Of a stretch of DNA of 64,000 nt, positions 10,711-17,599 are shown one piece after another; positions within the stretch are counted from its first letter, which is position 1, and each line of letters starts with the position of its first letter. The notes under the pieces were generated by a model. That model saw only the letters and a program-made list of their open reading frames with translations. It was not told the DNA's origin and ran no database searches. The stretch spans positions 744,001 to 808,000 of the forward strand of contig NZ_JACHOR010000002.1 of NCBI RefSeq assembly GCF_014199945.1, read 5' to 3'. A program made the translations under genes and the position numbers. Source of the stretch: Brevundimonas variabilis. Lineage in GTDB: Bacteria > Pseudomonadota > Alphaproteobacteria > Caulobacterales > Caulobacteraceae.

Positions 10711-10802
10711 GTGAACACTAGTAACTTATTGCTTGACCGTTTTTTAAAAAGACGCTCTTTGACGTGAAGGGGCACAGGCCCCGAACAGATCGGAGCTCTC
10801 TC

Positions 10803-11102
10803 ATGCGTGCCATCCTGGTTGCTGCCGCACTCTTCGCCGCAGTCCCTGCCTTCGCCCAGCCATCCGACGCCCCGGCCACTCGCGCGGTGCTCGCGGATGC
10901 CGCCCAGGCCCCGCGCGGTCGCACGATCGTCGACGGAGCCAACTGGCGTTGCGAGGGTACGACCTGCACGGCCAACGGCGGTGCAGCCCAGCCCGCCACC
11001 CGGGCCTGCCGCCGCGTCAAGGCCAAGCTTGGTCCGCTGACCGAGTTCTCCTGGAAGGGCGAGGTCCTGACGGCAGAGCAACTGGCCGTCTGCAACGCTT
11101 GA
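10803..11102 (+). CDS. Small secreted cysteine-containing protein (CC_3452-like)
   Basis: A 99-residue protein with a clear signal peptide (MRAILVAAALFAAVPAFA, cut after AFA-Q). The mature part has the pattern ANWRCEGTTCTA, ATRACRRVKAKLG and VCNA, with four cysteines that could form two disulfides in the periplasm. I recognise this as a Caulobacterales family named after CC_3452, of unknown function. The leader (10711-10802) is AT-rich for this genome and contains TTGACC, which may be part of its promoter. Confidence 0.8.
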   Translation: MRAILVAAALFAAVPAFAQPSDAPATRAVLADAAQAPRGRTIVDGANWRCEGTTCTANGGAAQPATRACRRVKAKLGPLTEFSWKGEVLTAEQLAVCNA

Positions 11103-11110
11103 GGATCAGC

Positions 11111-11139
11111 AGGGCGAGGCGGTCAGGCCGTCTCGCCCT
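11111..11139. terminator. 12-bp stem-loop between convergent genes
   Basis: AGGGCGAGGCGG (11111-11122) pairs with CCGTCTCGCCCT (11128-11139), with one G-U pair and a five-base loop. It covers the last codons of gltX and lies eight bases after the stop of the convergent small gene, so it can act on both transcripts. Confidence 0.5.
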
Positions 11140-12457
11140 TCAGCCGTGACGCGATCCGATCGCGCCCGATCAGGGGCACGATCGTGGCCATGTCCGGTCC
11201 GTGGGCCTGACCTGTCAGGATCAACCGCAGAGGCATGAAAAGCGCCTTGCCCTTGGCCCCGGTCGCTTCCTTCACGGCCGTCGTCCAGACGGACCAGGCA
11301 TCGGCGTCGATGGCCTGCGGAAGGACGGCAAGCGCCGCCCCGGCGAAGGCCGCGTCCTCGATCACTGGCACCACCGGCCCCTGAACGATCCTGGCCATTT
11401 CGGCGACATCGCCAAACGTCTGCAGATTACCCTGCACCCCGGTCCAGAAGGCTTCGCCGAGATCAACGCCCAGCGCGTCGAGCCGCGGCTTGGCAGTGTC
11501 GTAGGGCATGGCATGCAGAGCCTGGGCGTTCAGGCGATCCAGATCGGCCGTGTCATATCGAGCCGGCGACCGCCCCATTTTTGAAAAGGCGAAACTGTTG
11601 CCGAGCGCCTCGACGGACTCTGCGACTTCCAATGGATCCGACGTTCCGATCCGGCCCAGATGGCTGGTGATGGCGATGGGTTCGTAGCCCTGATCGCGCA
11701 TCTCCGCGATAGACAGCGAGCCAAGACGCTTCGACAGCGCCTGGCCATCCGCACCAACCAGAAGCGGCATATGGGCGAAACCTGGTACGGTCGCGCCCAG
11801 CGCCTCGAAGATCTCGATCTGGGCCCCGGTGTTCGTGACGTGGTCCTCGCCCCGGATGACGTGGGTAATGGCCATGTCGATATCGTCCACCACGGACGGC
11901 AAGGTGTAGAGGAACAGGCCGTCCTCGCGGATCAGCACCGGATCGGACATCGACGCGGTATCGACCTCGGCATGCCCGCGGGACAGGTCCTCCCAGGCGA
12001 CCCGTTTCCCCTCGAGCTTGAAGCGCCAGTGCGGTTTGCGGCCCTCGGCTTCAAGCGCGGCCCGGTCAGCCTCCGTCAGCTCCAGTGCTGCGCGGTCGTA
12101 GATCGGTGGCAACCCGCGGGCCAGTTGCACCTTGCGACGACGATCCAGTTCGTCGCCCGTCTCGTAGCAGGGGTAGAGCCGTCCGGCCGCCTTCAGACGC
12201 GCGGACGCCTCCTCATAGCGATCGAACCGCTTCGACTGGTTGTAGCGTTCGTCCCAGACCAGTCCCAGCCAGGACAGATCGTCCTCGATCCCCTGTTCGA
12301 ATTCCGGCGTTGACCGCGCGAGATCGGTGTCATCGATGCGCAGGACGAACTTGCCGCCCTGCCCCTTCGCGAACAGCCAATTGACCAGCGCCGTGCGAAC
12401 ATTGCCGACATGCAGCTTGCCGGTGGGCGACGGGGCGAAACGAACCTTGACGGACAT
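11123..12457 (-). CDS. gltX: Glutamate-tRNA ligase
   Basis: A class I aminoacyl-tRNA synthetase of 444 residues. The HIGH-type motif appears as APSPTGKLHVGN near residue 8, the KMSKS-type loop as SKRLGS near residue 240, and the family motif LRIDDTDLARS near residue 39. The length and the divergent KRLGS loop fit the shorter alphaproteobacterial GltX; many relatives carry two copies, one of which may be non-discriminating and charge tRNA-Gln for GatCAB. The sequence alone does not settle which type this is. It lies 62 bases downstream of dksA on the same strand. Confidence 0.93.
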   Translation of the reverse strand: MSVKVRFAPSPTGKLHVGNVRTALVNWLFAKGQGGKFVLRIDDTDLARSTPEFEQGIEDDLSWLGLVWDERYNQSKRFDRYEEASARLKAAGRLYPCYETGDELDRRRKVQLARGLPPIYDRAALELTEADRAALEAEGRKPHWRFKLEGKRVAWEDLSRGHAEVDTASMSDPVLIREDGLFLYTLPSVVDDIDMAITHVIRGEDHVTNTGAQIEIFEALGATVPGFAHMPLLVGADGQALSKRLGSLSIAEMRDQGYEPIAITSHLGRIGTSDPLEVAESVEALGNSFAFSKMGRSPARYDTADLDRLNAQALHAMPYDTAKPRLDALGVDLGEAFWTGVQGNLQTFGDVAEMARIVQGPVVPVIEDAAFAGAALAVLPQAIDADAWSVWTTAVKEATGAKGKALFMPLRLILTGQAHGPDMATIVPLIGRDRIASRLKGETA

Positions 12458-12519
12458 ACGGGTGACCTTGAAAGCGAGGCGCGTAGGTCGCGCCGCCGCC
12501 CGCTCAAGTCAAGCCGAAC

Positions 12520-12954
12520 TCAGTCGTCCCGGTGGACGCGCTCGCGGCGCTCGTGGCGTTCCTGGGCCTCGACTGACAGGGTCGCGGTCGGGCGAGCCTC
12601 TAGGCGACCCAGCCCGATCGGCTCCCCGGTATCCTCGCAATAGCCATAGCTGCCATCCTCGATCCGGCGCAGGGCGTCCTCGATCTTGGAGATCAGCTTG
12701 CGCTGGCGATCCCGCGTCCGAAGCTCCAGCGCCCGGTCTGAAGCCGAGGACGCGCGATCCAGAAGGTCTGGATGGTTTTCGGTCTCGGCCTTGAGATTGA
12801 CCACCGTGCCCTTGGACTCCCGCAGGATATCATCCCGCCAAGCCAACAGCTTGTGCTTGAAATAGGCAAGCTGCCGCTCATTCATGAACGGCTCGTCGTC
12901 GGATGGCCGGTACTGGACCGGTTCCGCATTTGTCATCGAGGCCAATGCGTTCAT
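12520..12954 (-). CDS. dksA: DksA-type RNA polymerase secondary-channel regulator
   Basis: DksA works with ppGpp at RNA polymerase to retune rRNA and amino-acid promoters. The 144-residue protein has the coiled coil and, at its tip, the acidic DxxDxA motif as D63-LL-D66-RA68. The C-terminal zinc-finger fold is present by length (YGYCEDTGEP...RPTATLSVEAQERH), but only one of the four usual cysteines, Cys106, remains. I recall that some alphaproteobacterial DksA proteins share this loss and work without zinc. ATG at 12954 was chosen; a GTG nine bases upstream is possible. Confidence 0.9.
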   Translation of the reverse strand: MNALASMTNAEPVQYRPSDDEPFMNERQLAYFKHKLLAWRDDILRESKGTVVNLKAETENHPDLLDRASSASDRALELRTRDRQRKLISKIEDALRRIEDGSYGYCEDTGEPIGLGRLEARPTATLSVEAQERHERRERVHRDD

Positions 12955-13132
12955 CGCACTCACACTCTCACCAGACGCCCCCGTGGCGTAGGAGCCCTAT
13001 AGTCAGACTGACGAGTCGGCACAATGAAGATCGCGCGCCTGTTGTACGACAAAATGGCACGATCATGGACAACGTGACATTTCTCCATCACCCAGTTCGC
13101 GCGCGGGGAGAAATTGCTGCGATTGCTGTCGC

Positions 13133-13558
13133 TTATGGTGCGTTGCGGCGGACTTCGGCCTTGGCGAGTTCGACCGCAGCACGCAGATCGATCTGATCCA
13201 GCAGGGCCTTCAGACCCTCGTCGGCGGCGTCGTCCCGCACCTCGCGCAACGTACGCGACAGACGATCCAGAGCGCCCTCTCCCGCTTCCCCGCTCAGCAT
13301 GGCCAGCTTCAGCTCGTCGAGACGATCGAGAAGTCCTCCGCCACGACGGATCGCGCGGCGTCGGCGCTCGGCGACATCGTCCACACCCTGCAATGCAACC
13401 AGAGACGAGAGGCCGGCAACGCCGCTGAGCGTCGACGCCGAGGCCGTTGCAGCCGGCCCTGTAGGCGCACTGCCACTTGCAACAGAAAAACCCGGAGCAG
13501 GACGTGATGCTCTGGGAGCACTGCCCGTCACGGGGCCAGCGGGGCCGGTCACCTTCAT
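13133..13558 (-). CDS. fliX: Flagellar assembly regulator FliX
   Basis: The protein is 141 residues, with a Gly/Ser/Ala-rich N-terminus (MKVTGPAGPVTG) and a helical C-terminal half (RRRRAIRRGGGLLDRLDELK...). That composition, the length and the divergent position next to flgI match Caulobacter FliX, the partner that links early basal-body assembly to the sigma-54 activator FlbD. ATG at 13558 gives the expected start. In C. crescentus fliX is a class II gene under CtrA; here a TTAACC half-site lies about 55 bases upstream. Confidence 0.85.
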   Translation of the reverse strand: MKVTGPAGPVTGSAPRASRPAPGFSVASGSAPTGPAATASASTLSGVAGLSSLVALQGVDDVAERRRRAIRRGGGLLDRLDELKLAMLSGEAGEGALDRLSRTLREVRDDAADEGLKALLDQIDLRAAVELAKAEVRRNAP

Positions 13559-13609
13559 CGCATCAGACTCCGGAACATGGGGCAAGATCGCTGCTGAGCG
13601 TCACTGTTT

Positions 13610-13615
13610 GGTTAA
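13610..13615 (-). promoter_or_regulatory. Possible CtrA half-site upstream of fliX
   Basis: On the minus strand TTAACC reads from 13615 to 13610, about 52-57 bases before the fliX start. C. crescentus class II flagellar promoters carry TTAA-N7-TTAA sites; the second half here is GTGA, so only one half matches. Context makes it plausible; sequence alone does not prove it. Confidence 0.3.
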
Positions 13616-13686
13616 TGACACGGCACAATCTGCCGCCCAGCCCGCCACATCGATCATCACGCTATTGTTTTTACGTTGTTTTCGTT

Positions 13687-13702
13687 CGGCACGATCCTCG
13701 CA
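13687..13702 (+). promoter_or_regulatory. Candidate sigma-54 promoter of flgI
   Basis: CGGCAC-GATCC-TCGCA matches the sigma-54 -24/-12 pattern (TGGCAC-N5-TTGCA) with the invariant GG (13688-13689) and GC (13700-13701) exactly ten bases apart. Transcription would begin about 12 bases later, some 20-25 bases before the flgI start. Class III basal-body genes in Caulobacter use sigma-54 with FlbD, so context supports it, though GG-N10-GC is common in GC-rich DNA. Confidence 0.5.
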
Positions 13703-13735
13703 TCACAAAATACGCCCAGTGCAGTGGACGTCCGA

Positions 13736-14845
13736 ATGATGCGAAAAATTTTCCTGGCCCTGATGACCAGCCTTGCGGCCCTCGCCGGCACGGCAGACGT
13801 GGCATCGGCTCAATCACGGATCAAGGACATCGCCGCGATTGAGGGCGTGCGTGCCAACCAGCTGGTCGGATACGGACTTGTCGTCGGCCTGAATGGTACG
13901 GGCGACTCCTTGCGGAATGCGCCTTTCACCCGCCAGTCGCTCGAGGGCATGACCGAGCGGCTCGGGGTCAACATCCGCGGTGCCAACGCCAACACCAAGA
14001 ACATGGCCGCCGTACTCGTCACCGCTGAGCTTCCGCCCTTCTCGACACCGGGCGCTCGGATCGATGTCGCCGTTTCCAGCATGGGCGACGCCAAGAGCCT
14101 GTTGGGCGGCACCTTGATCGTCACGAGTCTCCAGGGGGCAGATGGCCAGATCTATGCAGTGGCCCAAGGGTCCGTCCAGACCGGGTCTGTGTCCGGATCG
14201 GGCGGTTCGGGATCATCGGTGACCCGCGGCGTACCCACCGCCGGCCGCATTGCTTCAGGCGCGACGGTCGAGGCCGAGACCGGTTTCAACCTCGACTCGA
14301 TGACCGAGGTGCGACTCACGCTCCGCAACCCAGACTTCACCACCGCCCAGCGCGTCGCCGCAGCGATCAATCGTACCTATCCAAATACGGCCCTGGCCGA
14401 GAACGGTTCGGTCGTTGCGTTGCGCGCACCGGCACAGATGGGCATGGCGAGCTTCATCAGCAGGGTGGAGAACCTGCCGGTGACCGTCGACACGCCGGCC
14501 AAGGTGATCATCGACGAGGTCAACGGCCTCATCGTGATGGGCGAGAATGTCAGGGTCTCGACCGTGGCCATTGCTCAGGGAAACCTGACCATCTCGGTCC
14601 AGGAACAGCCGTTCGTCAGCCAGCCTGCACCATTGTCGGGCGGTGAGACGGTGGTCGTGCCCCAGTCCGACGTCACCATCGAGGAAGAACTCGGGAAGGA
14701 AATCCGCATCGTGGAAGGCGCATCCTCCCTGTCCACGCTCGTGAACGGGCTGAACGCGCTCGGCGTCAGCCCCCGCGACATGATCAGCATCCTGCAGGCG
14801 GTAAAGGCTGCTGGTGCCCTTCAGGCCGAAATCGAGGTTCTGTGA
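13736..14845 (+). CDS. flgI: Flagellar P-ring protein FlgI
   Basis: FlgI forms the P ring around the flagellar rod in the peptidoglycan layer. The 369-residue length fits the family. A signal peptide (MMRKIFLALMTSLAALAG...ASA) precedes the mature start QSRIKDIAAIEGVR, and typical motifs follow: NQLVGYGLVVGLNGTGD, TKNMAAVLVTAELPPF and GELPPF-type turns. The C-terminus ends GALQAEIEVL as in other FlgI proteins. Either of two adjacent ATGs (13736 or 13739) may be used. Its stop overlaps the cheL start by one base. Confidence 0.96.
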   Translation: MMRKIFLALMTSLAALAGTADVASAQSRIKDIAAIEGVRANQLVGYGLVVGLNGTGDSLRNAPFTRQSLEGMTERLGVNIRGANANTKNMAAVLVTAELPPFSTPGARIDVAVSSMGDAKSLLGGTLIVTSLQGADGQIYAVAQGSVQTGSVSGSGGSGSSVTRGVPTAGRIASGATVEAETGFNLDSMTEVRLTLRNPDFTTAQRVAAAINRTYPNTALAENGSVVALRAPAQMGMASFISRVENLPVTVDTPAKVIIDEVNGLIVMGENVRVSTVAIAQGNLTISVQEQPFVSQPAPLSGGETVVVPQSDVTIEEELGKEIRIVEGASSLSTLVNGLNALGVSPRDMISILQAVKAAGALQAEIEVL

Positions 14846-15144
14846 TGAACGATCTCACTGTTTCCCCGGGATTGCTGCAGTCGGCACCACAGCCGCCTCG
14901 CGTTGCCGATGCCCGCCTGCGCGAGACGGCGGAGGCCTTCGAGGCGTCGTTTCTTTCTCAGATGATGAAACCGATGTTCGAGGGGCTTTCGACTGAAGCG
15001 CCTTTCGGCGGCGGCGAGGCCGAGGCGACCTGGCGCAGCTTTCTCCTCGATGCGATGGCCAAACAGACTGTGCAGGCCGGAGGGATCGGCCTGACCGACA
15101 CGGTCATGGCTGAAATGCTCAAGATGCAGGAGCAGTCGACTTGA
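14845..15144 (+). CDS. cheL: CheL / FlgJ N-terminal-type rod-binding protein
   Basis: The 99-residue protein consists of a FlgJ N-terminal-like rod-binding domain: ETAEAFEASFLSQMMKPMFEGL and GIGLTDTVMAEMLKMQ. It lacks the peptidoglycan-hydrolase half of enterobacterial FlgJ. In Caulobacter the gene in this position is cheL, between flgI and flbY. It probably caps or scaffolds rod assembly in the periplasm, exported by the flagellar type III system since no signal peptide is visible. It overlaps flgI by one base and flbY by four. Confidence 0.88.
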   Translation: MNDLTVSPGLLQSAPQPPRVADARLRETAEAFEASFLSQMMKPMFEGLSTEAPFGGGEAEATWRSFLLDAMAKQTVQAGGIGLTDTVMAEMLKMQEQST

Positions 15145-15581
15145 CCTCCGAAGCCGCGATCGGCAGCGCCGAAATCCGCCGCCTCATCCTGCTGACCGAA
15201 AGGCTTTCCGAACGCCTGAGAGCCGAGACAGCGGCCTTTGCTGCACGTAGGCCTCAGGACGTCGCCGCCAGCCTGTCCGAAACCCAGGACCTTGCCAACC
15301 AGTACCGGCGCGAATCCGCCCAGTTGAAGGCCAACAGGGCGATCCTGACGGCTGCCCCGGCCAGTGAGCGCATGGCTCTGATTCGCGCCACGGAAACGTT
15401 CGAGGCCATTCTGGAAACGCATGGCAGGGCCGTCGAAGCTGCGCGGACGATCTCTGAGGGTCTCGTCAAGACGATTGCTCATGAAGTGTCTGCCGCCCGG
15501 GCCCTCGGCACTGGCTATGGCGCGACGGGTCAGGCCGCACTCGGTGACGGGCGGGCAATCACGTTCAACCGGACCGCCTGA
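15141..15581 (+). CDS. flbY: FlbY-like flagellar protein
   Basis: A 146-residue, mostly helical protein (LTERLSERLRAETAAFAARRP..., YRRESAQLKANRAIL) that resembles FlgN-type export chaperones in composition and length. The order flgI-cheL-flbY is that of Caulobacter, which is the main reason for the name. Translation appears to start at TTG (15141), overlapping the cheL stop by four bases (TTGA). No signal peptide or membrane segment is present, so it is probably cytoplasmic. Confidence 0.75.
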   Translation: MTSEAAIGSAEIRRLILLTERLSERLRAETAAFAARRPQDVAASLSETQDLANQYRRESAQLKANRAILTAAPASERMALIRATETFEAILETHGRAVEAARTISEGLVKTIAHEVSAARALGTGYGATGQAALGDGRAITFNRTA

Positions 15582-15654
15582 TCCTACTCAAGAAAATGGC
15601 AGGAACGGCTCTGCTGTGACGCTGTCTTAACGCTTGGCGTGGGATAGCGTTGGC

Positions 15655-17253
15655 ATGTCCGTCAAGACCCGACTTCTCGGCCTCGCATTTGCGTCTTCTG
15701 ACCTCCTGCTGGAGATCGATGGCGAGCACCGCATTGCGCTGGTCCTCGGGTCTGGCCCCTCCCCGGAACTGGGTCTGCCACAGATGCAGGGGCGGCGACT
15801 TCACGACCTGCTGACGCCTGACTCGGCCCTGGCTCTGGCGGCGACATTGAAGGCGCTTCGCCCCGGTACCCGCTCAGATCCGATTGCAATCGTCATGACC
15901 TGTGGCGACGCCATCGCCCGGCATGCCGTGGTCAGCCTGTTCATGCTGCCCGACCTCGCGCCAGCCGTCTCGTGCTCGCTCCGTTACGAGGGCCCGGCCT
16001 TCAGTTGCGCGCCGCAAGCCGTTCCGCCTGTTCTGACCGCAACCGCGCTCCTCGCACGGGCCCGTGCAATCCTGACCGATGAGTCCCGCAAGCCGGGCGA
16101 CATGTCGGTCACGTTCGTCGACATGGGTGGCCTGGCTGCAGCCCTTGCCACCGGCGAAGCCACCGACTCCGCTCTGGCGCGGATCGAGGCCAGTCTCCAG
16201 TCCGCCTCCATTGATGGAAGCTCCGCAGCGCGCCTGACGACCGAACGCTACGCCCTTCTGCACGACCCCAAGGTCAAGCGGGACATCGCTGGCGATGTTC
16301 GCGAGACGGCGAGACAGGACGGACTGATGCTTGACGTCAGCACGACAGAACAGGCGCTGCCCGACGACCCCAGCCCCTTGAATACGTTGCGGGCAATGCG
16401 GTTTGCGGTCGAAAGCTGCCTGAAGGATGGTGGGCTTCAGAGCCCCGACGCCGCCTTCAGCGCGTCTCTCGCCAGCACTCTGAGAGATGCCGAAACCTTC
16501 CGTGCGATCGTCCGCGAGCGACGATTCGACTTGCATTATCAGCCGATCGTCGACCTTCACACAGGCGCGGTTCAGCATTTCGAAGCTCTGGCGCGCTTTT
16601 CCAAGACAAGCACTCCGACCGGCGTCATCCACATGGCAGAGGAGCTGGCGCTGATCGAGCCGTTCGACCTCGCGGTCGCGGCAAAGGCGATCGGGCGTCT
16701 CCGTCAGCCCGGTGCCGGCTTGCTCAAATTCGCGATCAACATTTCGGGGGCGAGTCTCGCAAACGACGCCTATGTCGAGGCCTTGCTTCAGATGACCTCC
16801 GCCGACCCGGAGATCCGCAAGCGGCTGATCGTGGAAGTCACCGAGACGGCTGCACTCGCGGACATCGAAGCCGCAAACCGGCGGCTTTCCGCCCTCAGGC
16901 GCGTCGGTATTCGCGCCTGCATCGACGATTTCGGGTCCGGCTCATCCAGCTATGATTATCTTCATGGGCTGTCCGTCGACACCGTGAAGATTGACGGCCG
17001 TTTCGTGAGAGGGATCGAACGTGACGAGCGCTCGCAAACCCTTGTCAAACACCTGATTGATCTCTGCGGATCATTGAAGCTCACGACCATTGCCGAGATG
17101 ATCGAAACCGATGCTGCTGCAAGCATCATCAAGGGTCTAGGCGTCACACACGGTCAAGGCTGGCTTTACGGCCGGGCTGAGCCTGAACCTCAGACGGTCC
17201 TGGCTCAGCCTGCTGCCGCCAGGCGCAAGGGCGTGGTCGAAGCCTGGGGCTAA
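15655..17253 (+). CDS. EAL-domain cyclic-di-GMP phosphodiesterase (complete active site)
   Basis: A 532-residue protein whose N-terminal ~280 residues lack a recognised domain, followed by an EAL domain at about 285-520. The catalytic set appears intact: EAL in FEALARF, Asn in FAINISG, EVTET, the double Asp in CIDDFGSG, Lys in TVKIDGRF, the late Glu in AEMIET and Gln in HGQGW. It should therefore hydrolyse c-di-GMP to pGpG. No membrane segment is seen. It follows flbY by 73 bases, so it may be co-expressed with the flagellar genes. The start MSVKT at 15655 was preferred over an upstream in-frame codon. Confidence 0.9.
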   Translation: MSVKTRLLGLAFASSDLLLEIDGEHRIALVLGSGPSPELGLPQMQGRRLHDLLTPDSALALAATLKALRPGTRSDPIAIVMTCGDAIARHAVVSLFMLPDLAPAVSCSLRYEGPAFSCAPQAVPPVLTATALLARARAILTDESRKPGDMSVTFVDMGGLAAALATGEATDSALARIEASLQSASIDGSSAARLTTERYALLHDPKVKRDIAGDVRETARQDGLMLDVSTTEQALPDDPSPLNTLRAMRFAVESCLKDGGLQSPDAAFSASLASTLRDAETFRAIVRERRFDLHYQPIVDLHTGAVQHFEALARFSKTSTPTGVIHMAEELALIEPFDLAVAAKAIGRLRQPGAGLLKFAINISGASLANDAYVEALLQMTSADPEIRKRLIVEVTETAALADIEAANRRLSALRRVGIRACIDDFGSGSSSYDYLHGLSVDTVKIDGRFVRGIERDERSQTLVKHLIDLCGSLKLTTIAEMIETDAAASIIKGLGVTHGQGWLYGRAEPEPQTVLAQPAAARRKGVVEAWG

Positions 17254-17363
17254 ACCCGTGGCCGGCGGGCGCGAACGGGCACGGGTTTTGGCTTGGGTTG
17301 CGCTTGGGCAACGACAACAGCCGCGATCCCGGCAGACAAGGCCAAACCGATTACCAGCAACAT
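17250..17363 (-). CDS. 37-residue membrane microprotein with basic/proline tail
   Basis: ATG at 17363 to TAG at 17250 encodes 37 residues: a hydrophobic helix (MLLVIGLALSAGIAAVVVAQ) and a tail of Lys-Pro and Arg (PKPKPVPVRARRPRV). CAGGAG lies eight bases before the ATG, one of the clearest ribosome sites in the window, which makes a real gene likely. Its stop overlaps the stop of the convergent EAL gene by four bases. The shape, one span and a basic cytoplasmic tail, suits a small inner-membrane regulator or subunit. No family is recognised. Confidence 0.6.
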   Translation of the reverse strand: MLLVIGLALSAGIAAVVVAQAQPKPKPVPVRARRPRV

Positions 17364-17503
17364 GGTTGACGCTCCTGAAACTCTAAGACCATTCGAGAGT
17401 GGGCACGAAATGTGTTGACCGCAAGGTCCGCCTTGTCGCGCTCTGGGCCAGGAGGGCGGCCGCGAGCATCGTCGTGCACATCCGTCGCACCGCCCAGTAT
17501 CGC

Positions 17504-17518
17504 GTTCCTATATTGTTC
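17504..17518 (+). promoter_or_regulatory. LexA (SOS) box upstream of uvrA
   Basis: GTTC-CTATATT-GTTC matches exactly the alphaproteobacterial LexA operator GTTC-N7-GTTC. It ends 81 bases before the uvrA start. uvrA is a classic SOS gene, including in Caulobacter, so LexA repression and DNA-damage induction are expected. Confidence 0.85.
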
Positions 17519-17599
17519 TTGCTGAAGCCGGCCGATTCCATCACCATATAGCGTCGTTGCTCCGGACCTCGTCCGGCCCCCCTGCGTTTTCCGGACAGC

